Of a DNA stretch of 64,000 nucleotides, positions 55,145-64,000 are shown one piece after another. How positions within the stretch are numbered: the first letter of the stretch is position 1; the number at the start of each line of letters is the position of its first letter. The DNA lies in assembly GCF_021531075.1 (NCBI RefSeq), contig NZ_JADYTJ010000002.1, forward strand, positions 1 through 64,000, in the 5' to 3' direction. A program made the translations under genes and the position numbers. Source of the DNA: Bacteroides caecigallinarum. GTDB taxonomy: Bacteria; Bacteroidota; Bacteroidia; Bacteroidales; Bacteroidaceae. The notes beneath the pieces were generated by a model. It saw only the letters and a list, made by a program, of their open reading frames with translations, ran no database searches and had not been told where the DNA came from.

Positions 55145-56665
55145 TTAATCAATGTTGTTTTCTTCTGTTGACAGTAAATCTTCAGCTTTACGTCTGCTGT
55201 GTATATATCTTGGTGCAGGCGCTGCTTTAGGACGTCCATCGTCTGTTGACGGGCGTGGAGTGCGTGGCTTGTTTTCATCGCGGTATTTGAATTCGCTTTT
55301 TCTTTCGCGTGTAAATTCTTTTCCGTCGCCCGCCCTTCTTCCTCTGAATGCAGGTTTGGCATCATCGTTTTTACGGTCTTTTCTTTCAGTTTTATCGTTA
55401 CCGAAAGATTTTCTGTCCTTACGGTCGCCTTTTCCGAAATCAGTTTTCTCATTTTTTCTTTTGGGCTTTTCGCTTCTTTCTTCGCTTTTAGCCTTGAAGT
55501 TCTTTCCGTCTTCGCCGCTTCTGAAAGCCTTGAACTTACCGTCGAACAACTGATATTGGCGGAACTGACATTCCAGGGCACCATTTATCAGGCGTATTTT
55601 TACGCTTGGCTTAAGTCCTATCTGGTCGAAACATTCGTCGCGGTAACTCAATATCCACGCATCATTACCTGTGAAAGCATGTTTCAGTCTCTCTCCTATC
55701 ATCTTGTATAGGCCAAGGAGGTCGTCTGATGAGATTCTTTCACCGTAAGGAGGGTTTGTTATGATTATACTCTTTTCTTTAGGCTGTTCAAACTGTTGGA
55801 AAGGTTGTATCTTTAGTATTATATCCTTGCTTAACCCCGCAGCTTTTACATTGTGTATAGCAATTTCGTTTGCCTTAGGATTGTTGTCGTAACCGTATAT
55901 CTTGTGGTTAAATTCTTTTTCCTGCGAATCGTCATTATAGATAGAGTCGAGAAGTTCACGATCGAAATCTTTCCATTTTTCGAATCCGAATTCTTTGCGG
56001 AATACACCTGGAGCAATGTTGCGTGCTATAAGTGCAGCTTCGATAGGAATAGTACCAGAACCGCACATAGGGTCAATAAGGTCGCACTCTCCTCTCCATC
56101 CTGTCATAAGAATCATTCCGGCAGCTAGAACCTCGTTAAGCGGAGCTTCTACCTGTTCCTGACGGTAACCACGACGGTGAAGAGATTCTCCAGAACTGTC
56201 AAGTGACAAAGTACACTGGTTTTCTGCGATATGGATGTTGATACCCAAATCAGGCTTATTGATGCGTACTGACGGACGGTTTCCTGTCTTTTCGCGGAAA
56301 TAGTCTACAATGGCATCTTTTACTTTGTATGCAACGAACTTAGAATGACGGAATTCTTCCGAGAATACTACAGCATCTACGCTGAAGCTACTTGTATTGT
56401 CAAGATATTCATTCCATTCAATACTTTTTACAGCATCATAAACTTCGTCTGCAGAGTTTGCTGTGAAGTGTTTGATAGGCTTAAGGATGCGTATTGCAGT
56501 ACGAAGGCAGAAGTTTGCTTTGTACATCATTGCCTTGTCACCGGTGAAGGAAACCATACGTCGACCTATTTCGATATTGCTGGCTCCCAATTCTGTGAGT
56601 TCTTGTGCCAATACTTCTTCCAGACCTTGGAACGTTTTGGCGATAAGCTCGAATTCTTGATTCAT
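55145..56665 (-). CDS. THUMP-domain 23S rRNA methyltransferase (RlmL-like)
   Basis: About 506 residues from the ATG at 56665 (MNQEFELIAKTFQGLE). The N-terminal THUMP region (about 40-155) is followed by the methyltransferase with MCGSGTIPIEAALIA and the N2-guanine motif NPPYGERI. The last 120 residues are a basic, low-complexity K/R/E tail that goes beyond the usual family length and may bind RNA. It likely modifies 23S rRNA guanine 2445 as RlmL does. Confidence 0.9.
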   Translation of the reverse strand: MNQEFELIAKTFQGLEEVLAQELTELGASNIEIGRRMVSFTGDKAMMYKANFCLRTAIRILKPIKHFTANSADEVYDAVKSIEWNEYLDNTSSFSVDAVVFSEEFRHSKFVAYKVKDAIVDYFREKTGNRPSVRINKPDLGINIHIAENQCTLSLDSSGESLHRRGYRQEQVEAPLNEVLAAGMILMTGWRGECDLIDPMCGSGTIPIEAALIARNIAPGVFRKEFGFEKWKDFDRELLDSIYNDDSQEKEFNHKIYGYDNNPKANEIAIHNVKAAGLSKDIILKIQPFQQFEQPKEKSIIITNPPYGERISSDDLLGLYKMIGERLKHAFTGNDAWILSYRDECFDQIGLKPSVKIRLINGALECQFRQYQLFDGKFKAFRSGEDGKNFKAKSEERSEKPKRKNEKTDFGKGDRKDRKSFGNDKTERKDRKNDDAKPAFRGRRAGDGKEFTRERKSEFKYRDENKPRTPRPSTDDGRPKAAPAPRYIHSRRKAEDLLSTEENNID

Positions 56666-56749
56666 GTTTGAGAAAAAATTACGTAATTTTGTTTTAGGGG
56701 ACAAAATTACGTAATTTCAGTCGCTTAATCAATGTTTTAGCGTTGTTTC

Positions 56750-57775
56750 TTATAATAATTCTATAAAAGAGTTCACGTCTTCTTCGTGTGTAGCCCAGCT
56801 GGTGACAAATCTTACCACAGTTTCTTTCTCTCCACGAGACCCCCAAAGTTCAAATCCGGCGTGTGGTGAGAGTCTGTCAATCTCTGTATTTGGCAGGCAA
56901 ACGAACTGCTGGTTTGTTGGTGAGTCGATATAAATCTTATATCCTTTTTCCTTGAAAGCCTGTTTCAGTTTCATTGCCATTCGAACAGCATGTCTGGCTA
57001 TATTCAGATATAATCCGTCAGTGAACAGAGTCTCGAATTGTATACCCTGCAATCTTCCTTTTGCGAGCAATGCACCGTGCTGTTTTATCAGAGGGAAGAA
57101 GTGAGGCAGACGTTTGGGATTTGCAGCCACTACAGCTTCGCCGAATAAGGCACCTACCTTTGTTCCACCGATGTAGAATACATCACATAGTCTTGCAATA
57201 TCTTTTAGTGTGATATCAGCTCCTTCGGCAGCCAGTCCGTAACCAAGTCTTGCTCCGTCCATATACAGTGGTATGTCTGCCTTACGGCATACACGGCTGA
57301 TACTTTCAAGTTCCTCAAGTGTGTATAGTGTTCCGTATTCCGTAGGATGTGAAATGTAAACCATACCAGGAGCAACCATGTGCTCGTAAGTTTCGTCGCG
57401 GTAAAAATCGGATATGTATTTCTCTATATCCTCAGCTTTGATTTTTCCTTCATATTGAGGCAGGGTCAGCACTTTGTGTCCTGTTGCTTCTATTGCTCCC
57501 GACTCGTGAACGTTGATATGTGCACTCTCTGCAGCCAATACTCCTTCATGATGTCTGAGTAGTGCATCTATTACAGTAGCATTAGTCTGTGTCCCTCCCA
57601 CTAGGAAATGTACGGCAGCGTCAGGCTGTCCGCAAGCCTCTCTTATAAGTTGTTTGGCTCTCTGTGTATATTGGTCGGAACCATATCCTGTGGTATGTTC
57701 AAGATTGGTCTCCATAAGTCGGCGCATCACTTCCGGGTGTGCCCCTTCCATATAGTCTGTATAAAAGTATAACAT
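56750..57775 (-). CDS. ltaE: Low-specificity L-threonine aldolase
   Basis: This 341-residue PLP enzyme of the beta-eliminating lyase group has MDGARLGYGLA before the cofactor region and YIGGTKVGALFGEA with the PLP lysine. It cleaves L-threonine to glycine and acetaldehyde. Strand and spacing suggest its own promoter. Confidence 0.9.
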   Translation of the reverse strand: MLYFYTDYMEGAHPEVMRRLMETNLEHTTGYGSDQYTQRAKQLIREACGQPDAAVHFLVGGTQTNATVIDALLRHHEGVLAAESAHINVHESGAIEATGHKVLTLPQYEGKIKAEDIEKYISDFYRDETYEHMVAPGMVYISHPTEYGTLYTLEELESISRVCRKADIPLYMDGARLGYGLAAEGADITLKDIARLCDVFYIGGTKVGALFGEAVVAANPKRLPHFFPLIKQHGALLAKGRLQGIQFETLFTDGLYLNIARHAVRMAMKLKQAFKEKGYKIYIDSPTNQQFVCLPNTEIDRLSPHAGFELWGSRGEKETVVRFVTSWATHEEDVNSFIELL

Positions 57776-57864
57776 TGTTGAATGATTTTATAATTCGTGT
57801 GCAAATATATGCATGATAACCCTTATATAGTAGAATTTATCAGTGATTAATGTTGAAAAATATC

Positions 57865-57872
57865 TAATTTTG
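57865..57872 (+). promoter_or_regulatory. Promoter -7 element of the EamA transporter gene
   Basis: TAATTTTG at 57865-57872 overlaps the GTG frame start at 57875, which argues for the downstream ATG at 57896 as the true start. Confidence 0.6.
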
Positions 57873-57895
57873 CGGTGAAAATTTATGAAGACGAT

Positions 57896-58780
57896 ATGAC
57901 AAGTTTACACAATGCCAAATATCATATTCTGGCGATACTTACGGTAGCTGTATGGGGAACCACATTTATATCTACAAAAGTTCTGATAAACAATGGTTTG
58001 ACTCCTCATGAGATTTTCTTTATACGCTTTGTGATTGCGTATATCGGAATATGGTTTATTTCGCCCCGCAGGATATTTTCCGAAAGCGTTAAAGATGAAC
58101 TTACGTTACTGGCAGCCGGACTGACAGGTGGTACACTGTATTTTATCACGGAAAATACGGCATTGCAGTTTACTCAGACCACTAACGTGGCTTTTATTAT
58201 ATGCATAACTCCGCTGATAACAACCGCTATGTCTCTTTGGGTAAACAAAGACAGTAAAGTGGGGCGCGGATGGGCTGTAGGATCATTAGTCGCACTGGTT
58301 GGTGTGGCTATTCTTATATTCAACGGTAGTGTCATTCTGAAGTTGTCGCCAGTAGGAGATTTGCTGACACTTGCCGCTGCATTGTCGTGGGCATTCTATA
58401 GCCTGATAATAAACAAACTTTCGAAGAAATATAACTCGGTCTTTATTACAAGGAAAGTTTTCTTTTACGGAGCTTTATGTGTTCTGCCTACATTTGTAGT
58501 CAATCCCCCTTCATTCCCTGTCGAAGGTTTTCTTCGCCATGAGGTATTTCTCAACATTATGTTTCTTAGTGTTTTGGCCTCACTTGTATGCTTCGTTGTA
58601 TGGAATATAGTACTGATGCGTATAGGCACTATAATGTCATCTAACTATCTGTATCTTAATCCTTTGTTTACAACGGTTGCAGCGTCTATATTCCTTGATG
58701 AAACATTAACCTGTTATGCCGTGATTGGTGTTGTATTAGTAATGCTTGGAGTATATATTGCAGCAAGAAAAGGGTCATAA
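57896..58780 (+). CDS. EamA-family (DMT) transporter
   Basis: About 294 residues with ten hydrophobic segments in two EamA repeats (AVWGTTFISTKVLI at the start; LSWAFYSLIINKLSKK in the second half). This inner-membrane drug/metabolite transporter has unknown substrate. I chose the ATG at 57896 (MTSLHNAKYHIL) because the promoter lies at 57865-57872. Confidence 0.9.
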   Translation: MTSLHNAKYHILAILTVAVWGTTFISTKVLINNGLTPHEIFFIRFVIAYIGIWFISPRRIFSESVKDELTLLAAGLTGGTLYFITENTALQFTQTTNVAFIICITPLITTAMSLWVNKDSKVGRGWAVGSLVALVGVAILIFNGSVILKLSPVGDLLTLAAALSWAFYSLIINKLSKKYNSVFITRKVFFYGALCVLPTFVVNPPSFPVEGFLRHEVFLNIMFLSVLASLVCFVVWNIVLMRIGTIMSSNYLYLNPLFTTVAASIFLDETLTCYAVIGVVLVMLGVYIAARKGS

Positions 58781-58850
58781 TATACCGATAATAATTATAG
58801 TGCAAATAATTATCTTTACTTTACAAAGTGGTTATCATAAATAATTTACA

Positions 58851-58858
58851 TACCTTTG
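58851..58858 (+). promoter_or_regulatory. Promoter -7 element of the sialidase gene
   Basis: TACCTTTG fits TAnnTTTG and lies 124 bases before the start codon. The long leader holds no clear attenuator. Confidence 0.5.
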
Positions 58859-58982
58859 TGATAATTATTCATATATACATGAAATGTTGATAATCACATT
58901 GTTGTAGTGAATGCTATTTTTTATTTTCGGCATTACTGACCGAACATTGTTGTTTTTAATATAAACCTTAAACATAATTATT

Positions 58983-60581
58983 ATGAACAAAAACACAAGA
59001 ACAATATTTCTATTCAGTTTTATTTTACTTTGTAATGTTTTTATACATGCCAACAATGGTTTTACAGCACTGACTGTTGACCAGGGTTTCCTCACAGCCG
59101 GAAAAGGAAATGCAGACCATATATTGCTTAGAATAAATCTTAAAAGGGATATTACAATGGAGCCTCCTATCCTATCCGGTTTGAGAATTTCCATGAATGG
59201 AACTACAGACTGTAATGACATTTCTGCACTAAAAGTATATGCAACACAATCTCCTTTCCTGAATGGTGACATAAAGGTTTATTCTTTGGCTCTTGCTAGA
59301 CATGAAGCTCCAGCATTGTGGAATACAGAAAGTTTTGATATTACTTTTTCTTCAGAATACATACCTTTTGATGAATTGAATTATCTGTGGCTTACGGCGG
59401 ATATCTCGTCCAAAGCCAAGACGGGTAATGAGATAGATGCAATGTGTGAGGGCTTATTATGTAATGGCGGTACATTTATATCTGTAGAGTCGGGTAATCC
59501 TGAAGGTGTCACTCGTATATATAACAGACAGACTATGTTGTTCAATCCGTGGGATAACGGTTCTGAGTTTTATAGGATACCTGCAATGATTGTATTGGAA
59601 AATGAACAGTTTAAAGGACGCATACTGACTGTAACAGACAGACGTTTTAATAGCAATGCCGACCTGCCAAATAAAATAGACCTTGTAGCAAGGTATAGTG
59701 ATGACAATGGTAGTTCGTGGAGCAAAACAAAAACAATTGCTGGAAATTATAACCAAGGACCAGATTATGGCTATGGAGATGCGGCAATAGTAGAGACCGA
59801 AAACGGTAAAGTTGTTTGCCTTATGGCTGCTGACCGTCAGTTCCAGCGTTCTACATATGAAAACCGAATAAAGGTTTATCAGACATCGAGTTCTGACGGT
59901 GGGGAGACATGGGTTCAGCCAAAAGAAATATCGGACTTAATATATGATGCTGTATACAAAGACGCTCCGTCAAAACTTCAGGGAGTCTTTGTCACTTCTG
60001 GAAAAGGACTGTGTCTTAAGCATCAGAAGAAAAAATCTCTAAACGGTAGAATACTTTTTGTTATGGTTTGCAAGTTCGAAAGCGGACCGTATTGTAATTA
60101 TATTGTATATTCGGATGATGAAGGAAAGACATGGAACGTATCGGAAGAGGCTGCATTCATTGGTGGTGATGAGGCCAAACTTGTGGAAGAATATGATGGT
60201 TCTGTAATAATGTCAACTCGTCGTAGTGGAGAACGTGGATTTAATTTTTCATGTGACGGAGGACTTACATGGGGTAAAGGCTATACCAACAGTGATCTGT
60301 GGGGAAACAGTTGTAATGCAGATATGTTGGTCTATTCGGAGAAAATATACTTGCATACTATGCCCAATGACGAGAGTCGCAGAAATCTTACAATTTATGC
60401 CAGTAAGGATAAGGGAAAAACATGGCCTTATAAGTTTGTATTCAATAGTCTTACTGGAGCATATTCCACTATAGTAAAATGTAAGGACGGTTCAGTTGGT
60501 ATATACTATGAGGATGGAACTATGAGCGGACATTATTCAATGAATTTTATTTCTTTACCTCTGGAATGGATATTAAGGTAA
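58983..60581 (+). CDS. Exo-alpha-sialidase (GH33-type)
   Basis: The 532-residue secreted enzyme has a signal peptide (TIFLFSFILLCNVFIHA), an N-terminal beta-sandwich domain (about 25-180) and a six-bladed sialidase propeller. The arginine motif YRIP is near 198. Asp-box repeats are at about 239 (SDDNGSSW), 303 (SSDGGETW), 378 (SDDEGKTW), 423 (SCDGGLTW) and 475 (SKDKGKTW). It releases sialic acid from host glycans, a usual gut Bacteroides trait. No sialic-acid catabolic genes adjoin it. Confidence 0.93.
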   Translation: MNKNTRTIFLFSFILLCNVFIHANNGFTALTVDQGFLTAGKGNADHILLRINLKRDITMEPPILSGLRISMNGTTDCNDISALKVYATQSPFLNGDIKVYSLALARHEAPALWNTESFDITFSSEYIPFDELNYLWLTADISSKAKTGNEIDAMCEGLLCNGGTFISVESGNPEGVTRIYNRQTMLFNPWDNGSEFYRIPAMIVLENEQFKGRILTVTDRRFNSNADLPNKIDLVARYSDDNGSSWSKTKTIAGNYNQGPDYGYGDAAIVETENGKVVCLMAADRQFQRSTYENRIKVYQTSSSDGGETWVQPKEISDLIYDAVYKDAPSKLQGVFVTSGKGLCLKHQKKKSLNGRILFVMVCKFESGPYCNYIVYSDDEGKTWNVSEEAAFIGGDEAKLVEEYDGSVIMSTRRSGERGFNFSCDGGLTWGKGYTNSDLWGNSCNADMLVYSEKIYLHTMPNDESRRNLTIYASKDKGKTWPYKFVFNSLTGAYSTIVKCKDGSVGIYYEDGTMSGHYSMNFISLPLEWILR

Positions 60582-60603
60582 ATTCATGATTTTATGAAAA
60601 ACT

Positions 60604-60648
60604 AAAAATACTCCGATACTGTTGTTTGTGAATTATCGGAGTATTTTT
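60604..60648. terminator. Terminator between sialidase and serine acetyltransferase
   Basis: AAAAATACTCCGATA (60604-60618) pairs with TATCGGAGTATTTTT (60634-60648), between convergent genes. Confidence 0.88.
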
Positions 60649-60672
60649 TACCTTTATATACTGAGTATAGTA

Positions 60673-61566
60673 TCATTTCCTTTGGACAATGCGAGTACCT
60701 GCCGGCACACTTTCTGTCACCCATATGTTTCCACCTATGGTTGCTCCCTTCCCTATCGTGATACGTCCAAGAATTGTAGCATTTGAATATACCACCACGT
60801 CATCTTCAAGTATCGGATGTCTGGGAATTCCTTTGATTGGATTTCCGTTTTCGTCCATAGGAAAACTCTTGGCTCCTAACGTTACACCTTGATACAGTTT
60901 CACATTGTTGCCTATTATACATGTCGCTCCTATTACCACGCCCGTTCCGTGATCTATTGTGAAGTGATGCCCTATCGTAGCTCCCGGATGTATGTCTATT
61001 CCCGTTTCCGAGTGTGCCATTTCGGTAATTATTCTTGGAATGAGAGGAACGTTCAGAGTATATAGCTCGTGTGCTATTCTGTAGTTTGTGATAGCTCTTA
61101 TAATCGGATAACAGCAGATTATTTCACCGAAACATGTAGCTGCAGGGTCGCCATAATATGCAGCCTCTACATCGGTTGCAAGTATACTTCTAATCTCTGG
61201 CAGACGTCTTATCAGTTCCGAAGCCAGACGTGCGGCAGTATCGCGACACGGTTCGTCTTTGGTTTCCATGCCGTTGTTCTCTACTCCGAAGCACAATCCT
61301 GCCTGAATCTGTTCCGTAAGCAGCTCGAACAGTCTTTCCAGATTTACTCCTATGTGATAGTTTATGTTCTGGCTGTTGATATTCGATTTTCCGAAATACC
61401 CAGGAAATAATATTGCTCTAGACAGATCTATAATCTCCTCAAGTGCTTTTCCTGATGGCAAAGGCTCACCGTCCTTATGCTGATGGAAAAGTCCGCGGTA
61501 AGAGTTGTTGTCCGACAGTTTGTCCACAGTATCTGTTAGTATGTGAGAATAATCAAATAAGGTCAT
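60673..61566 (-). CDS. cysE: Serine O-acetyltransferase
   Basis: The 297-residue CysE-like enzyme has an alpha-helical N-terminal half and a C-terminal left-handed hexapeptide helix. Typical segments are GIDIHPGATIGHHFTIDHGTG and GARIGGNIWVT-like repeats (here GATIGGNIWVTESVP). It makes O-acetylserine for cysteine synthesis. Monocistronic on the minus strand. Confidence 0.93.
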   Translation of the reverse strand: MTLFDYSHILTDTVDKLSDNNSYRGLFHQHKDGEPLPSGKALEEIIDLSRAILFPGYFGKSNINSQNINYHIGVNLERLFELLTEQIQAGLCFGVENNGMETKDEPCRDTAARLASELIRRLPEIRSILATDVEAAYYGDPAATCFGEIICCYPIIRAITNYRIAHELYTLNVPLIPRIITEMAHSETGIDIHPGATIGHHFTIDHGTGVVIGATCIIGNNVKLYQGVTLGAKSFPMDENGNPIKGIPRHPILEDDVVVYSNATILGRITIGKGATIGGNIWVTESVPAGTRIVQRK

Positions 61567-61713
61567 ATTGCTTTGGTTTTTATGATATTATTGGCAAATG
61601 TAAAGTATATTTTCTTATTTTGGTAATAAAATGAATATTTTTTGACTTGATACTGGTTTTGACATGTAATAAAAATGCAGTAAATTTGTGTCGAACATAA
61701 TACTATATCTCTT

Positions 61714-61848
61714 ATGCCGATAAAAAAGAACAATAATCCGTTTGCTTTCAAGGCCAAACAAGGAGTGAAGAAAAAAAGCAGTGGCAAACGTATTGGAAAG
61801 TCCAAGCCAGAAAAGGCCAACAATCAGTTGAACAGACGCGTTAAATAA
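61714..61848 (+). CDS. Small highly basic protein
   Basis: This 44-residue frame from ATG 61714 to TAA 61848 is very rich in lysine (MPIKKNNNPFAFKAKQ, then SSGKRIGKSKPEK, ending NRRVK). It is preceded by AT-rich promoter-like sequence and followed by a terminator (61853-61893), which supports a real gene. It may bind nucleic acid or the ribosome. I cannot assign a family with certainty. Confidence 0.6.
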   Translation: MPIKKNNNPFAFKAKQGVKKKSSGKRIGKSKPEKANNQLNRRVK

Positions 61849-61852
61849 AAAA

Positions 61853-61893
61853 ATGATACGATACATGCAACAGTCGCGGCATGATCGTATCAT
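61853..61893. terminator. Terminator after the small basic protein gene
   Basis: ATGATACGAT (61853-61862) pairs with ATCGTATCAT (61884-61893). Confidence 0.75.
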
Positions 61894-61943
61894 AACTATG
61901 ATATGGTAATTATTAGAAGTGTCCCTAAAAGAATTTCAATCAA

Positions 61944-62594
61944 TTACTTCTTTATGCTTTTTATTACGGTTGAGGCTATTTTTGATGAACTCTTACGGCT
62001 AGCCTTGCTCAATTTGTCTGCCTTTTCGAGGTTCATGCAAGTGAAATAGTTATTTCCCTTTGTGATTTCTTTCTGGTTCTTGTCATACAGCGAGTAGCTT
62101 ACAAAGTGGAAAAGTGTTCGTAAAGGCTTTTCCTGCCATTTCAAATAGTGCTGATTCAAGAACAGTACATAGTCTGCATTTGAGGCATCAATTAGTCGAT
62201 GATATTCATTATTGTCGATACTGCTGAGGTCGATATATCTTTCTTCCTCCTCCCCTTTCAGCTGAATGTCGTCTATGATTTCGTTTATCTCGGATGAAAC
62301 AACCGGGGAAACAAACGTATAATCCTTGTCTTTGTTTGACTGGATAATGTTGTTTGTGATAATCTTGTTATAAGTGTAACTGATACTGTCGGTTGGTATG
62401 CCTGTTTCTTCTGTAATCATACTTTGTGGAAAGTAGTTTGAGTTTACGTTATCCAGACCGATGACAAGTACCTTCTTGGTAGAAACATTGCTGTTTTCGT
62501 TTACATAGTCTTCTGCATTTGCAGATAGTGAGAGTCCCAATACAGATAATCCAAAAATAATACCTTTGAAAATTGTTGTTATCATCTCTTTCAA
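61944..62594 (-). CDS. Exported protein of unknown function
   Basis: This 216-residue protein has a signal peptide (FKGIIFGLSVLGLSLSANA) and no family I can name. The mature part contains DADYVLFLNQHYLKW-like and SYSLYDKNQKE segments, reminiscent of small periplasmic proteins that report on cell-envelope components, and a serine/lysine-rich C-terminus. It is isolated between the small protein gene and an insertion sequence. Confidence 0.7.
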   Translation of the reverse strand: MKEMITTIFKGIIFGLSVLGLSLSANAEDYVNENSNVSTKKVLVIGLDNVNSNYFPQSMITEETGIPTDSISYTYNKIITNNIIQSNKDKDYTFVSPVVSSEINEIIDDIQLKGEEEERYIDLSSIDNNEYHRLIDASNADYVLFLNQHYLKWQEKPLRTLFHFVSYSLYDKNQKEITKGNNYFTCMNLEKADKLSKASRKSSSKIASTVIKSIKK

Positions 62595-62612
62595 GTTTTA
62601 ATTTCACGATAC

Positions 62613-62652
62613 AAAAAGAGGCTGTCTCAAAATACTTTGAGATGGCCTTTTT
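62613..62652. terminator. Hairpin at the left border of the insertion sequence
   Basis: The left arm GAGGCTGTCTCAAA and right arm TTTGAGATGGCC, flanked by A and T runs, form an imperfect stem. It doubles as the probable left end of the IS element, whose family often starts with GGCTGTCTCAAAA. Confidence 0.55.
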
Positions 62653-64000
62653 TGTGTCTTCAAAAAAATCGGACAAGTCCTAACTTCGCTCAGCCAGAAC
62701 TTGCCCGTTTCCCTAATTTTTTGTATCTTAGGGAATCAAGTTTAGATATCCCAAAGATAATGTTTAAAAGTTACACATCCAACGATAATCTGCTTTTACC
62801 TCCATGTTTAGGCGATTTTATTCCCCAGAACGATCCGGTCCGGGTTGTTCACCGTATCATTGAACAGATAAACCTTGAAGAACTTTACCGCAGGTATTCT
62901 CCTAAAGGCTGTTCTGCATACCATCCTCGCATGATGCTTCAGATTCTTGTCTATGCTTATTTGCGTAATATCTATTCCAGCCGTCGCATCGAAGAGTTCT
63001 GTCGCAATGACATCCGCTTCATGTGGCTTACCGGCAATGTGACCCCTGACCATAATACCATCAACCGTTTTCGCAGCAGCCGGCTGAAGGATGTACTCAA
63101 GACAATATTTGCCACCATCGTGAAGTTCCTCGTGGCGGAAGGTTTTGTAAGTCTGGATGTTGCCTGTACCGACGGAACGAAGATAGAGGCGGACGCCAAC
63201 CGTTATACGTTCGTCTGGGGCAAGTCCATACATACGCGCATATCCAGAATCGCAGAACAGCTTGAAGAGATATGGCAGTACGCCGAGTCCGTCACCAAGC
63301 AGGAACTGCGTGATTCCGCTCCCCTTACATATCAGGATATCACCCCGGAGAAAGTGGAAAAGGCACTCGGGCAGATAGATGATGCCCTGAATGGAGTGGG
63401 CGCGGACAGAAAAATGAAAGCGAAGGTTAGGCGTGTAAGGAAGTCTTGGCCTGAACAGCTCAGGAAATATGAATCACAGGGAAAGATACTTGACGGACGC
63501 AACAGCTACTCAAAGACAGACAACGATGCAACTTTCATGCGCATGAAAGAGGACCATATGAAGAACGGACAACTAAAACCCGGATATAACTCCCAAATCA
63601 GTACCAATAAACAATTCATTCTGAACTATACTCTCCATCAGTGTGCGGGAGATACCTCCACCTATCCTCTGCATATGGATGATTTCCATTCCCTTTACGG
63701 CAGATACCCTGACGTATCTGTCTGTGATGCAGGATACGGAAGTGAAGAGAACTATCTGTATGCTTTCAAACATGGCATTGAAACTTTCATTAAGTACAAT
63801 TATTTTCATAAGGAACAGAAAAGGAACTTCAGAAACGACCCGTTTCTGTCTGCCAACTTTTATTATAATGAGGAAAATGATGGTATGTACTGTCCTATGG
63901 GTCAGAGAATGGAAAGACTCTCCGATGTAAGGCGCGTAACAGACAACGGTTTTGTGCAGACAATATCAAGATACAGGGCACGCAACTGCAAGGATTGCCC
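62619..64000 (+). mobile_element. IS1182-family insertion sequence, right end outside the window
   Basis: The element begins near 62619 with a terminal-repeat-like GGCTGTCTCAAAAT and contains a transposase frame open to the last base. The right terminal repeat and any target duplication lie beyond the window. Confidence 0.75.
62760..64000 (+). CDS. IS1182-family transposase, partial at window edge
   Basis: The frame from ATG 62760 (MFKSYTSNDNLL) is open for 413 codons without a stop. Signs of the family are the N-terminal DUF772-like segment (HPRMMLQILVYAYLRNIYSSRRIEEFC), the DDE aspartates in ACTDGTKIEADAN and VCDAGYGSEEN, and the cysteine cluster RNCKDCP near the edge. It reads through intact, so the copy may be functional. 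Confidence 0.88.
   Translation, partial: MFKSYTSNDNLLLPPCLGDFIPQNDPVRVVHRIIEQINLEELYRRYSPKGCSAYHPRMMLQILVYAYLRNIYSSRRIEEFCRNDIRFMWLTGNVTPDHNTINRFRSSRLKDVLKTIFATIVKFLVAEGFVSLDVACTDGTKIEADANRYTFVWGKSIHTRISRIAEQLEEIWQYAESVTKQELRDSAPLTYQDITPEKVEKALGQIDDALNGVGADRKMKAKVRRVRKSWPEQLRKYESQGKILDGRNSYSKTDNDATFMRMKEDHMKNGQLKPGYNSQISTNKQFILNYTLHQCAGDTSTYPLHMDDFHSLYGRYPDVSVCDAGYGSEENYLYAFKHGIETFIKYNYFHKEQKRNFRNDPFLSANFYYNEENDGMYCPMGQRMERLSDVRRVTDNGFVQTISRYRARNCKDC

Overview
The window is a Bacteroidaceae chromosome segment (Bacteroides or Phocaeicola-like). The reasons are the promoters of the TTTG / TAnnTTTG type, several IntDOT-like tyrosine recombinases, DUF3408 and Bacteroides-type mobilization genes, tRNA genes without encoded CCA, and a core gene order of eno-rbr, purD, DUF6427, mnmD and a GH33-type sialidase. 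The species cannot be fixed from sequence reading alone.

From 177 to 41559 lies a genomic island of about 41.4 kb inserted at the 3' end of a tRNA-Asp gene. A 17-bp copy of the tRNA 3' end at 177-193 matches 41543-41559 inside the intact tRNA gene. An integrase gene (40071-41306) sits next to the tRNA, as is usual for such islands. The island is a mosaic of nested or tandem mobile elements carrying at least five defence-like modules. (A) 556-6102: small XRE regulator, double-GHKL ATPase/kinase, receiver-domain protein, HNH nuclease and TaqI-like adenine methyltransferase; this architecture is not one I can name. (B) 8138-11845: XRE regulator plus IetAS (AAA ATPase and subtilisin-like protease). 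(C) 11921-17024: a restriction-modification-like operon of two methyltransferase proteins and a GIY-YIG-like/helicase protein. Its start is preceded by a putative invertible promoter (12-bp inverted repeats at 17045-17056 and 17220-17231) with a tyrosine invertase gene beside it. (D) 22987-27976: a decayed XRE regulator and a complete QatABCD system. (E) 32598-37812: a TOPRIM/zinc-finger primase-like protein, an unknown protein and a 1143-residue reverse transcriptase fused to an HD phosphohydrolase-like domain; this is the best candidate for an undescribed system.

Mobility genes connect the modules: a mobilization set with a candidate oriT (18472-21278), excisionase-like genes (21741, 22069, 31274, 39695) and four largely complete element integrases (28255, 29456, 38229, 40071; the one at 38229 has lost conserved catalytic residues). 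An N-terminal integrase fragment (6812-7843) and a C-terminal fragment (30972-31189) fit together into one normal-length protein. This suggests that the roughly 23-kb block between them, carrying modules B, C and D, was inserted into that gene. Module E lies between an intact excisionase gene and a second copy of that gene's 3' end.

Right of the tRNA-Asp pair (41544-41723) the sequence is ordinary core genome: enolase, rubrerythrin, a SulP transporter, a two-gene lysine exporter, tRNA-Gln, and a long minus-strand cluster from an rRNA methyltransferase through a DPP-IV-like peptidase, purD, DUF6427, YqaA, mnmD and znuA to a zinc ABC ATPase. Then come threonine aldolase, an EamA transporter, a sialidase, serine acetyltransferase and small or unknown genes. 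The window ends inside an IS1182-type transposase that runs off the right edge.
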